Shown: positions 11,520-20,947 of the stretch, piece after piece
Position numbering within the stretch: the stretch's first letter is position 1
How the letters are laid out: each line of letters starts with the position of its first letter
From: Epiperipatus broadwayi
Taxonomy: Eukaryota; Onychophora; Udeonychophora; Euonychophora; Peripatidae
Assembly (NCBI GenBank): GCA_028023455.1
Contig: JAQFVV010000014.1
Location: 2,669,336-2,733,335 of the forward strand
Reading direction: 5' to 3'
Length of the DNA stretch: 64,000 nucleotides
Position numbers and translations under genes: made by a program
Notes under the pieces: model-generated
Told to the model about the DNA's origin: nothing
What the model saw: only the letters and a program-made list of their open reading frames with translations
Databases searched by the model: none

Positions 11520-14500
11520 GTAGTCAACAGAACTCTTTTTAAAATTTATTAATTATCCTGTAGCTACATTTCGATTTAAATAACTCTACGTTTTTATTTA
11601 TTTTGATTCAAATAATTGTCTGTGCATTTTTATATACATTTGAGTAAAAATAACTGTGTGCTGTGTGTCTATATAGCTATCTCCAAATAAAATGAACTGA
11701 ATACAGTAATTAATTGATGGACAATTGAAGGAAAAGACATTGGAAAGAGACTATCGTAATGTTTGATATTTATTCTTTATTTCATTTTGTTTATATAATA
11801 TGTCGCATGTTTAACCACTAGATTATATTTTTTTATTTATGTTTTTAAAATTTTTAAAGGAAAGAAGAGAAAATGATTTTGAACCCATTGAAGTATAAAT
11901 GCTTATGTAAATTTTTAAAAAAAAAAAGAAAAGAGAGAAATGATATAAAATATTTTTTTTATTCTTAACAAAATTTTTTATTTGTGCTTGATATTAGATA
12001 TGAAGAGTGATTGGATGGTCATGTGAAAAACCATATTTATGCTGTAAGTTTTGATGATCTGTTATTAATATAAATATTAAGTGTATGTTGTTGGCTTGAC
12101 TGTTTTAAATTGAAATAATTCATATATATTTTGATTCAGGATCTGGTTAGTTTTTGTCATTTATCTAGACTGTAATCGATGTATGTGTGGGCATATATAA
12201 AGCTGTAAATGCTTGTTATCACTGAGGAAAAGTTATCCTACCACCTCATAGATGGGAAATGGCTGTCTCGATTTATTTACCATGGCAGTAGGAGATGACT
12301 GATTTTCACTCCATTTATTTTGTTGAAGTAGGGAATTATTAATAGAGTTATTGTTCAAGTTGTAGAAAATGTTATGCATGCCTATATTGAATAGGTGTAT
12401 AGACAAGAGTTCTTAACACGATTCTAGGTCTTAGAGGAGATCTCTCTCGCTGGCTAAAGCAAACATTTGAAGTTCGGAGTTGTTGTTTTTTAATTTCCCT
12501 TACCAAGACGCCGATGTGTGCGCGTATAAAATACTGCATGGTGGTGTGGAATATGAAGAGTTGTTTTTCTTATGTAGGACAGAATAAAAGTTGCCCTGAC
12601 AGGATGAGAATTCAGTCAGATGAATATGTGTTGATGGGGAATGACAAAGATTTTAGTTTAGAAGCTAACCGATCTGTGGTCGATTTTTGTGAAGGATGGT
12701 AAATTGAGGGTCATCAAGCTAGGGCAACATGCTGACCTATCAAAATATATACGGTCTAAAAACGTAAAGATCTGATAGGCATGAACGTAAAAGTGTGGGT
12801 TTTGAATTTAAACCCATCTGCAAGATCAGTAGGGAATTTTCATGGTATATCATCCTTCTTCATAAGAAATGTAAAAGTTATCCCTTGTTGAAATGATTTA
12901 GAAATTGATGATTATTTATCATTGCTGGTTAGAATAATTGAAACGAATAAATTATTTTGGAATAGTCCAATGGATAATGTTTACCATAAAAAGGGGGGAG
13001 TATGAATTAATAGGTTTTCTTAAAGTTAAATACAGAATTCTGATTCCATGCGTAAGTGTTTTTTTTTTTATTTTGATAAATAAATGGGTTAAAACAATGA
13101 ATAAGTCATTCAGAAAATTGGTTAATTTTGATATGTATTGGTATTATAAATATTAGTCTTTTTATTAGATCTGAATCATATATTTGAGTGTAACAATATT
13201 ATATTTAAGTGGTTTTATTTTGATTTTCATCATTATTGTTAATGTAATAAAAATTTATTATTGTTATAAAATTACATTGCGTCTTGTGTTTTGATGTTTC
13301 AAAGATCTCCAGAATCTACATCCAGCACCTATATCTAAAGTAATATTAGTTCATATTTAAATTTAATTATTCATTTTTTATATTGATAATTTATTTCCAC
13401 GATCGATTTGCAGTAGTCATTATTATATTGTTTCCATATTCGATTCACATAATTCATTTTTGTATAAGTCACTTTTATATAATTCATTTTCACATAATTT
13501 ATTTTCATAGTTAATTTGCATAATCTAATTTTATGATTTATATCCGTATTTTACTTTCATAAGTAATTTTTGATCGATTTATAGGATTAATGTCCATGTT
13601 TTACTTCCATAGTTTACTTTGGCAAAATATGATGGATTTAAAATTATTAATTAAAATTTGGTCAATAGATTAGATATAATAGAATAAAATGATAGGGAAT
13701 AGTTAAGTTAAGTTTAATAAATTTAATCTTTTGGTTCGTTGTAATGTTGTGAATATTGGGAGCAGACATAAAATCCCTTTCCTGCTCTCGGTGTTTAGAG
13801 TGATTCCCACTAGTAAACTAATATTAAAATTTATTTTAACATATTTGGGATCATATCCATTACAATGTAATCGCTTATAAGGTCACGTCTTGGCAGATAT
13901 AGACCTTGAGAAAGAGCAGTTCGATTATTAGTCTAAGAGCTAGTTTGGAAGTCAAGTAGCATATTATAATAAAATTATTATACTATTATTAACATAGGAA
14001 TCATGAATTGATAGTTGATCGAAAGATATATGTGTGTTTAGAGAAATAAGGTTAGGGATTCTCAGATTAGAGAATATAACACAGACATTCTGTATTATAC
14101 AATTGTAGCTATTAAAAGTGATAGATGCTGAGAATGAAAAATAAAGTAATTGAATTAAATGGGGAGGATCTATTTATGATAATTTTTATCTTGTATTAAA
14201 TTAAGTAATAATTTTGTATGATGAACATAAATTATGAGTTCTCTGCATCGATTACTGATTTATTTCCAGTCATATATAAATGGGAAATGTATATAATATT
14301 TTCCGTAGTTACCACTCAAGATCAGATATTTATAATAAAGTTGTGGAAGAAAGTTATTACATTATTATGAATTTAATAATAAATTTATCATGAAATAGTT
14401 ACATGACTAATGCTAGGTTTGAAATTAAGACCACATAGATTGAATGGTTTTATCAATATTTTTTTTTTTTGAGAGACGATTTAATTACTTCTTCATTATC

Positions 14501-14770
14501 TTCTATAATCTTAAACTTGTCTAATGATGATCGCTGGTGGGTATTATGATTTATAGTTGCAATTTGGCACCCGGGTAGACGTGATCTTATTGTTAATATT
14601 AATAGATAAACACACTAGCCATCCCTTGTTTGATCCTAAAAGTTAATATTAAATTCAATTGACTAGCTACTTGAAATAAATGAGAGTTTGTCGAGGTTAA
14701 ATAAGTTAAAGAATGTGCTGAGGAAAGTTGAGGTTACAATATATATATAATTAAAACAAGTTATAAATTC
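11520..14770. other. mixed-composition non-coding DNA with few recognisable repeats
   Basis: This is the part of the window with the most CpG-containing, less monotonous sequence (for example 12400-12760 and 13730-13930). Small ORFs exist, such as 12514-12702 (62 aa with several Cys), but none has a recognisable motif. A short inverted motif, GAGCAG with CTGCTC, lies at about 13762-13787. If the candidate promoter and exon are real, this would be first-intron sequence. No RNA gene was recognised. Confidence 0.35.
13370..13625. repeat. diverged short-period tandem repeat
   Basis: The motif ATAATTCATTTTCATA and variants (TATTCGATTCACATAATTCA, ACATAATTTATTTTCATAGT, CCATGTTTTACTTCCATAGT) recur about every 18-25 bp over roughly 250 bp. 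The units are heavily diverged, so this is an old minisatellite. It has no coding capacity. Confidence 0.5.
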
Positions 14771-14772
14771 CA

Positions 14773-15028
14773 TAACTTGCTTTTAAGCTTGCATTTTATG
14801 ATCACTAGATGGAGCTTACCAATAGCTCTAAACAAGCTTTGTTTTTATAAGTGCCGAAAGAGATAGAACTCAAAATCTCTGTCGTTATCCCTATCTCCAG
14901 ACCAACTGGTTTCAAGCTTATGGCTCACCTCAGTGGAGTGCTGGGAATCTAGAAACTAGTTCTATCTCTTTTGGCACTTATAAAAACAAAGCTTGTTTAG
15001 AGCTATTGGCAAGCTCCATCTGGTCATC
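14773..15028. repeat. foldback element, family 1 (long copy)
   Basis: The left arm at about 14799-14870 (core GATGGAGCTTACCAATAGCT, then AACAAGCTTTG and AGTGCCGAAAGAGATAGAACT) is mirrored at about 14957-15028 with few mismatches. A central unique segment of about 85 bp includes TCCAGACCAACTGG. Sequence left of the arm (ATAACTTGCTTTTAAGCTT) is shared with the copy at 25549-25679. It is followed by (TA)n and (CA)n. No transposase is present; it is a non-autonomous MITE-like element. Confidence 0.8.

Positions 15029-15058
<30 letters not shown>
15029..15058. repeat. (TA)n/(CA)n microsatellite
   Basis: About 20 bp of alternating TA pass directly into ACACACACACAC, immediately after the foldback element. 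TA runs next to foldback elements recur throughout the window. Confidence 0.85.
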
Positions 15059-15061
<3 letters not shown>

Positions 15062-15109
15062 AATAAAGGGTCCATTAATTAAAAAAATATTATAATAACA
15101 ATAAAATAA

Positions 15110-15240
15110 TAAATATAATGGTGATTAAGTATTATACACAGTCTTTCTATTTGCAGAAATACTTTCAGTTAAGTAATTAACCGTAAAGTGCTTTTGCCTA
15201 TTGAAAGACTGTGTGTAATAGTTATTCGCCGTTATATATA
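15110..15240. repeat. foldback element, family 2 (short copy)
   Basis: The left part (ATGGTGATTAAGTATTATAC, ACACAGTCTTTCTATTTGCA) is mirrored at about 15190-15236 (TATTGAAAGACTGTGTGTAA, TAGTTATTCGCCGTTAT). It shares GCAGAAATACTTTCAGTTAA and AGACTG blocks with the copy at about 52110-52310, so the two define one MITE-like family. It is flanked by TA repeats and has no coding capacity. Confidence 0.7.
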
Positions 15241-15858
15241 TATAGTGAATAAAATAAATCATTATTGTAAAATGATGTAATAAATGAAATATTTTTTATT
15301 ATAATACTTTTGTTTGGTAAAAATTGTCATTAACACAAAAACTAAGTATAACAACATCCAATCCAACTTGTACATAATCTATTTTAATGATATAAATTAA
15401 AAATCCGAAAAAATGTTTCTTCTTTTCTTTAAAAAATATAGTCCATAAAAATTAATATTTATCAAATATAGATTCACCAACCAATTTCTTTAAAAAACTT
15501 GTTCTTTATTTAACTATATAAAATTTACATTCAATAAGCAACGTTTCGACTATTTCTATCCTTATAGTCTTTTTCAAGCCACTAAGAAAAATACAAACAA
15601 TATTATCAATAAATAATAAATAAATAAATACACAAATAAAACAAAAATTAAAAATACAAATATAAAATAAAAATAAAATAGAATAAAAAATAAAATATAA
15701 AATAGAATAAAAAATAAAATATATAAAAATATAAAATATTACCTTCCCCAAAAATCCAACAAAAAAATCTCAAAGAAATAAAAACCCTTTTTATTTATAA
15801 CTAACAATTAAATTATTTAAATGGATAAAATTCCTCAAACTAGTCATTAATTGTTATC

Positions 15859-16836
15859 TTAATCTATCAGTTTTCTATTCATATATGGTTTAAATTCCTT
15901 AATGTAAAAATTTTCCTTTAAAAACCTTTCTTTATAATTATTTACAGTTTCCAAAAGTTCAATTTTGTAATCAGTATGACCAAATTTACACCTATGAAAA
16001 TAAATTGCAGATTTTCTATCAGATAAATGTTGTTTTAACCTTGTTTCTAATTTATTCTTAGTATTTCCAATATAAGAAATACTTTTACCCTCCTTCCAAC
16101 AATCTAAACATTTAATAATATATACTCCTTTCATTGCCTCAAGCATGTTAAACTTATAATAATTAATCATCTTTTTTAAATCTTTTTTTTTCTTATATAC
16201 AGGAAATAATTTAATATTAAATTTTTTATTTATTTTTTTACAAATATTTTTAATTCTAATAAAAATATTTTGTGATACTTTAAAACCTATGTATACCTTA
16301 TCTAATTTTTTATCCTTATTTTTAATTTTATTTTCTCCTTCAATTTTCCTTTTAATTAAATTTAAATTATATTTCGAAAAAAAATTTTCAATAATTTTAT
16401 TAGGATATTCATTCAAATAACATTCATTTTTTATTAAAACTAGTTCCTTGTTCAATAATAACTCATTAGAACATATTAACATTGCTCTCCTAATTCTATT
16501 TTTTATAGTATTAATTTTACAATGCTTATCAATATCTGAATACCAATTTACAATTAGACCATGAAATTTTTTTTTTTTTCTAAAAACCGAAGTATTAATA
16601 TTAATTCTATTATTCCTTATAACCTTTTCAATTTTTACATTCATGTATTCAATTTTATTATCCAATTCTTCTTCCATAGTAAATTTTATATTTTCCTCAA
16701 TATTATTAATGTATTTTAAAAAACTTTTAGCTTTTCTTTTGTTTCCTTTAAAAACCATGAAATAGTCATCTATATATCTAACAAAAAAACACGGACTAAA
16801 ATTTAAATCTATAAAAAAAATTTCAAAATTATTCAT
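15859..16836 (-). CDS. PLE reverse transcriptase C-terminal half + GIY-YIG endonuclease (left copy)
   Basis: The 325-aa frame is open throughout. Near its start is CFFVRYIDDYFMVF, the reverse-transcriptase motif C with catalytic YIDD (residues about 18-27). Thumb and linker follow, including FHGLIVNWYSDIDKHC. From about residue 240 the GIY-YIG nuclease appears as GVYIIKCLDCW and SYIGNTKNKLETRLKQHLSD, ending NFYIKEFKPYMNRKLID. The VYI / YIG pair, R-x-x-QH and late Glu-containing segment fit the PLE GIY-YIG type, and a CLDC cysteine pair sits in the usual linker position. Fingers and palm motifs A and B are missing, so it is 5'-truncated. The first ATG is probably not the true start. It is the best preserved PLE ORF in the window but not a complete enzyme. 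Confidence 0.85.
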   Translation of the reverse strand: MNNFEIFFIDLNFSPCFFVRYIDDYFMVFKGNKRKAKSFLKYINNIEENIKFTMEEELDNKIEYMNVKIEKVIRNNRININTSVFRKKKKFHGLIVNWYSDIDKHCKINTIKNRIRRAMLICSNELLLNKELVLIKNECYLNEYPNKIIENFFSKYNLNLIKRKIEGENKIKNKDKKLDKVYIGFKVSQNIFIRIKNICKKINKKFNIKLFPVYKKKKDLKKMINYYKFNMLEAMKGVYIIKCLDCWKEGKSISYIGNTKNKLETRLKQHLSDRKSAIYFHRCKFGHTDYKIELLETVNNYKERFLKENFYIKEFKPYMNRKLID

Positions 16837-16846
16837 GTATACATCA

Positions 16847-17556
16847 TTTCATGGTCTAATTGTAAATTGGTATTCAGATATTGATAAGCATTGTAAAATT
16901 AATACTATAAAAAATAGAATTAGGAGAGCAATGTTAATATGTTCTAATGAGTTATTATTGAACAAGGAACTAGTTTTAATAAAAAATGAATGTTATTTGA
17001 ATGAATATCCTAATAAAATTATTGAAAAAATTTTTTCGAAATATAATTTAAATTTAATTAAAAGAAAAATTGATGGAGAAAATAAAATTAAAAATAAGGA
17101 TAAAAAATTAGATAAGGTATACATAGGTTTTAAAGTATCACAAAATATTTTTATTAGAATTAAAAATATTTGTAAAAAAATAAATAAAAAATTTACTATT
17201 AAATTATTTCCTGTATATAAGAAAAAAAAGATTTAAAAAAGATGATTAATTATTATGATAAGTTTAACATGCTTGAGGCAATGAAAGGAGTATATATTAT
17301 TAAATGTTTAGATTGTTGGAAGGAGGGTAAAAGTATTTCTTATATTGGAAATACTAAGAATAAATTAGAAACAAGGTTAAAACAACATTTATCTGATAGA
17401 AAATCTGCAATTTATTTTCATAGGTGTAAATTTGGTCATACTGATTACAAAATTGAACTTTTGGAAACTGTAAATAATTATAAAGAAAGGTATTTAAAGG
17501 AAAATTTTTACATTAAGGAATTTAAACCATATATGAATAGAAAACTGATAGATTAA
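16847..17556 (+). pseudogene. PLE linker + GIY-YIG endonuclease (right copy, frameshifted)
   Basis: Matching begins at FHGLIVNWYSDIDKHC and continues to about 17236. A frameshift or stop around 17230-17242, in the A-rich KKKK-coding stretch, splits the frame. The GIY-YIG block then continues in 17242-17556 (GVYIIKCLDCW, SYIGNTKNKLETR, FKPYMNRKLID). Differences from the left copy are few: a Glu/Asp change near KRKI-GENK, Thr for Asn near KKF-IKLF, Tyr for Phe near KER-LKEN and an inserted Asp in YYDKFN. The RT YIDD motif is absent because this copy starts further 3' than its partner. Confidence 0.85.
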
Positions 17557-18239
17557 GATAACAATTAATGACTAGTTTGAGGAATTTTATCCATTTAAAT
17601 AATTTAATTGTTAGTTATAAATAAAAAGGGTTTTTATTTCTTTGAGATTTTTTTGTTGGATTTTTGGGGAAGGTAATATTTTATATTTTTATATATTTTA
17701 TTTTTTATTCTATTTTATATTTTATTTTTTATTCTATTTTATTTTTATTTTATATTTGTATTTTTAATTTTTGTTTTATTTGTGTATTTATTTATTATTT
17801 ATTGATAATATTGTTTGTATTTTTCTTAGTGGCTTGAAAAAGACTATAAGGATAGAAATAGTCGAAACGTTGCTTATTGAATGTAAATTTTATATAGTTA
17901 AATAAAGAACAAGTTTTTTAAAGAAATTGGTTGGTGAATCTATATTTGATAAATATTAATTTCAATGATATACTTATATTAGACATTATTGTTCTCTCGC
18001 TTGTATGCTATTAAGTCATTAATTAATCATAGACTCTAATTTTGTAGCATAGTAAGCGTAATTTATTATGCATTTTCTACTATCATGTATTTAATTATAT
18101 CTAGCTTAAGTATGTACACTATACTTGTATTCAAATATTTCATGTTTATAATAAATAACTTTTACATTCCAAAAGCAATTCTTTTCATCCTACCTTAAAA
18201 TCATCTTTTATATTAACTAAATAAGAATAGTTTTCATTA

Positions 18240-18420
18240 TATATATATATATATAAAATACATATTTTGCGGGTTCATCCGTGTTAAAAACTTTTAATAT
18301 CAATATACTGACGTTTCGACTTGGTCACACAAGCCATCCACAGAGATATAACTCTGTGGATGGCTTGTGTGTATTTTATATATTTAACCCGTGCAAATCT
18401 TCGTTTTAACACACATATAT
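18240..18420 (-). repeat. hairpin with PLE-like end motif (GTCGAAACGT)
   Basis: A perfect 20-bp stem (CACACAAGCCATCCACAGAG at 18326-18345, complement at 18352-18371) has a 6-nt loop. Outside it, on the minus strand, is GACCAAGTCGAAACGTCAGT, which shares AGTCGAAACGT with the 3' end motif of the PLE pair at 15451-17960. Partial inverted similarity extends outward (GTTAAAA and AACCCG / GCGGGTT blocks). It is probably the collapsed remnant of another inverted PLE pair. The family assignment is inference. Confidence 0.5.
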
Positions 18421-18440
18421 ATATATACATACATACATTA

Positions 18441-18772
18441 TCAACAATTATCAATCCACTGCAGGATGAAGGTCTCTCCAAGTTTAATCCATCTTCTCCG
18501 ATCTTTAGCTTCTCTTCTCCACATCACCCCTACACATTTTCTTATTTCATCCATCCATCTTACATGTGGTCTCCTTCTGGGTCTTTTACAATCTCTTGGA
18601 ATCCAGTTTAAAATTTCAATTGTCCATCTATTATCATCTCTTCTAGCAATATGTCCAGCCCAACTCCACTTCAATCTTTTAATTTTTTCAATGAGGTCAG
18701 TAACACCTGTTTGTTCTCTTACCCATACATTGCGTTTTCGATCTCTTCTTGTTACTCCCAACATACATCTCT

Positions 18773-18776
<4 letters not shown>
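18441..18776 (-). pseudogene. RTE-like LINE 3' end, 5'-truncated, best-preserved copy
   Basis: A single open frame of 111 codons starts MERCMLGVTRRDRKRNVWVR and includes LKWSWAGHIARRDDNRW, ILNWIPRDCKR and PHVRWMDEIRKCVGVMW, ending LGETFILQWIDNC. These blocks are the standard C-terminal tail of RTE-type LINE polyproteins, downstream of the reverse transcriptase. The same tail appears in decayed form at about 8050-8350 and 45655-46000. The 5' truncation falls exactly at a (TA)n run (18777-18815), and TA/TG repeats also flank the 3' end (18415-18440), suggesting insertion into a TA microsatellite. The open frame implies it is younger than the other copies here. Confidence 0.85.

Positions 18777-18815
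<39 letters not shown>
18777..18815. repeat. (TA)n microsatellite
   Basis: About 39 bp of uninterrupted alternating TA abut the truncation point of the RTE fragment. Confidence 0.95.
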
Positions 18816-18816
<1 letters not shown>

Positions 18817-20565
18817 TTGAATCATTTTTCTTTTAGAAAATACATACTGGTATAAGTATCATATTCTATGGGCTTATACACATACCCTTTCTTTGCCACG
18901 GGTTAAATTATGCTGCAGCTTAAATGGCAGGCTATAATCTGTATATTAATCTTATTTTTATATTTATTATTAAATGTATTAATATTAATTGAAGATTTAA
19001 ATGCCATATTAAAAAGAAGATTGTAATTTGTTTGCAATTATTTTTTTTTATGGTGTATAATATATCATTCTTTTTTTCAACTTTTAAATTCTAATTGTAA
19101 ATCAGGAGAACTTATCAAATAGTGAATTGTAATTTTGTAATTATTTCTGAGCAGTTCTTTGATTACAAATTTTAACAGCATGATCTTCAGTTTAAGAGCT
19201 TTATTATAGTGGCAACTTCAAGAAAATACTGTGTTTGAAACATAATTTTAAAAATTACAAGCATATTAACATAATAAATATATTTTTTAGAATTACGTTT
19301 ATACGTATAATGTTATCAGTAACAATCACTCTCAAATTATTATCTTCTCCAAAAGAAAAAAGTAAAAAAAGACTAAACAAAAAAATTAATAATGTCCATC
19401 AGATGAATTTTGTGATGATTGTACAAACCAATCTGTGAATCACAAATATATTCATATATAAACTAATAGGTCCATTTTGTGAAGTTTTTTTTTTTTTTAA
19501 CTTCTACAGAAAACTTCTTTTTTTTCCCAGAAATACTTCGACAGCATGTCTCATAGTTTCTCACCAGCATATTCTGATCTCAATCATATCTCCTCAGTGA
19601 AAACAATCACTATTGCACTTTTTTAGAATGTCTTTGGGATTCACCATAGAAGACTTTTTTTAGTAAGTCTTGTATCACATGTCCAATCGAATATATAATG
19701 AAAAAAAAATTGTTATGATAAAATACTATTGTAAATATTTTATTTCCAAATATTCTTTTGATCTATAGAGCAGAAAGTAATAATAATGTTAGAACACCAG
19801 AAACAGAAATGTTAGGGCTAAACTGTGAATCATAATCTTTCAACTATGGAATCTTTATCTCTACCACTATGATAAATAAAGACTGCATATACATAAGTGT
19901 GTAATAGGTCATTCTTAATAGTATAATTGCATTATATATCATTTTCCTGTATAGTTATATTAGAATATCAATTAATTATTTGGTATGTTTGTGAAATGTA
20001 ACAAGATTTCTTTGTACTGTATTTTTTTATTATTGTCTTTTTGTATATGATTATTCATATTGAAAGAAGTGGATAAAATTATTTTTCCATTAAATAGATT
20101 GATATATTGACATAATAAGAGGTTTTGATGAAGCAATGGATATTAATAATTGAGTAGTTGCACAAGCAGAACTTGACATATAATCTCATTTAAGATTTTA
20201 TTATGGTTGAGAAACTTTGATGCAGATAGTTTTCTATGAAAAGTATTGTTCATGAAAATAAATCATATTCTAAACAGAGATAAAAAATTGTAGAAAGTTA
20301 ACTACTGTTTATAATAGTAGTCATAAAAATAAATAAAATTTATTAGTGTCAGTGACCAAATTTTTTATAAATATAAATGACTGAATATTTTTCTTTAAAT
20401 TATTTTTACTGGTGAATGTGCTGTATCTTATGGGCTTTACACATATACCTTTGTCTCATCATAGCACATGGCATGGCAATTATAATAACTCTACACAAGA
20501 TATTGAATAAAAATTTTATCCTGTTTATTAATCTTTCTGACAAAAAATACTAGTAACATAAAAAG
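18816..20565. other. AT-rich non-coding DNA, nothing recognised
   Basis: Only short homopolymers and small ORFs are present, with no recognisable domain. Phrases near 18855-18890 (CATATTCTATGGGCTTATACACATAC) and 20425-20450 (TATCTTATGGGCTTTACACATATACC) resemble each other, so an unassigned dispersed repeat may be present. Confidence 0.45.
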
Positions 20566-20573
20566 CCTTAGAT

Positions 20574-20939
20574 CAGCGGTCCCCAACCTTTTTGCACTTA
20601 AGAGCACATTCTATAATACCGGCCAGGCGGTGGGCACCATTTATGTTTTCAATGTAAATTTATAGTTGGATATTATTAATAATACACATAATGTACAAAA
20701 AAATATTTATTTCAAAAATAAAATTTTAACATATAATTAACATTTATATTTTACGCTGTAAAAGTATAGTATGCCCTACAATTTGATTACAATATAATAC
20801 AATAATTTATAAGAAATTTTAAAAATTAAATTTATTTGTGCCAGATAAATAATTTTTTATCGTGTTCGGATAGTGGCGGCCACACAAAAATGGTCTGCGG
20901 GTGCCATGGTGCCCGCAGGCATAGGGTTGGGGACCCCTG
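20574..20939. mobile_element. non-autonomous hAT transposon with exact boundaries
   Basis: The 366-bp element is bounded by CAGCGGTCCCCAACC at the left and its near-perfect inverted complement GGTTGGGGACCCCTG at the right. It is flanked by a perfect 8-bp target duplication, CCTTAGAT (20566-20573 and 20940-20947). An 8-bp duplication and CAG...CTG ends with a GGTCCCCAACC core are typical of hAT elements. GC-richer subterminal segments (GGCCAGGCGGTGGGCACC; CTGCGGGTGCC, GCCCGCAGGC) surround an AT-rich interior with no transposase frame. It must have been mobilised in trans. Confidence 0.92.
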
Positions 20940-20947
20940 CCTTAGAT

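Larger units (their letters stand above)
15451..17960. mobile_element. second PLE family: large inverted, tail-outward pair
   Basis: The left arm (15451-16566) and right arm (16847-17960) are reverse complements of about 1.1 kb with very few differences. The spacer of about 280 bp (16567-16846) belongs to the longer left copy. Each arm holds PLE C-terminal coding sequence, then about 60 bp, then an A/T-rich degenerate (TTTTATTTTATAT)n tract, then a conserved end motif containing GAAAAAGACTATAAGG and AGTCGAAACGTTGC. GACTA and TAGTC inside that motif can pair. Both copies read outward from the centre. Confidence 0.9.

Noticed and set aside
12514-12702. 62-codon ORF as a host gene or exon
   Set aside because: It has mixed composition and several cysteines, but no recognised domain, no regular motif and no convincing splice sites at both ends.
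13740-13930. Inserted mitochondrial rRNA fragment
   Set aside because: Composition and the GGGAGCAGACATAAAATCCC stretch prompted the idea, but no conserved rRNA core string could be recognised.
14555-14585. LTR-retrotransposon primer-binding site (TTTGGCACCCGGGTAGAC)
   Set aside because: TGGCACCC resembles a tRNA-complementary site, but no LTR pair, TG...CA ends or gag/pol coding was found around it.
17820-17885. Hammerhead ribozyme at the PLE end
   Set aside because: AGTCGAAACGTT contains the CGAAAC half of a hammerhead core, but no CUGAUGA partner was found within a plausible distance at this site, its inverted copy near 15545, or at 18310.
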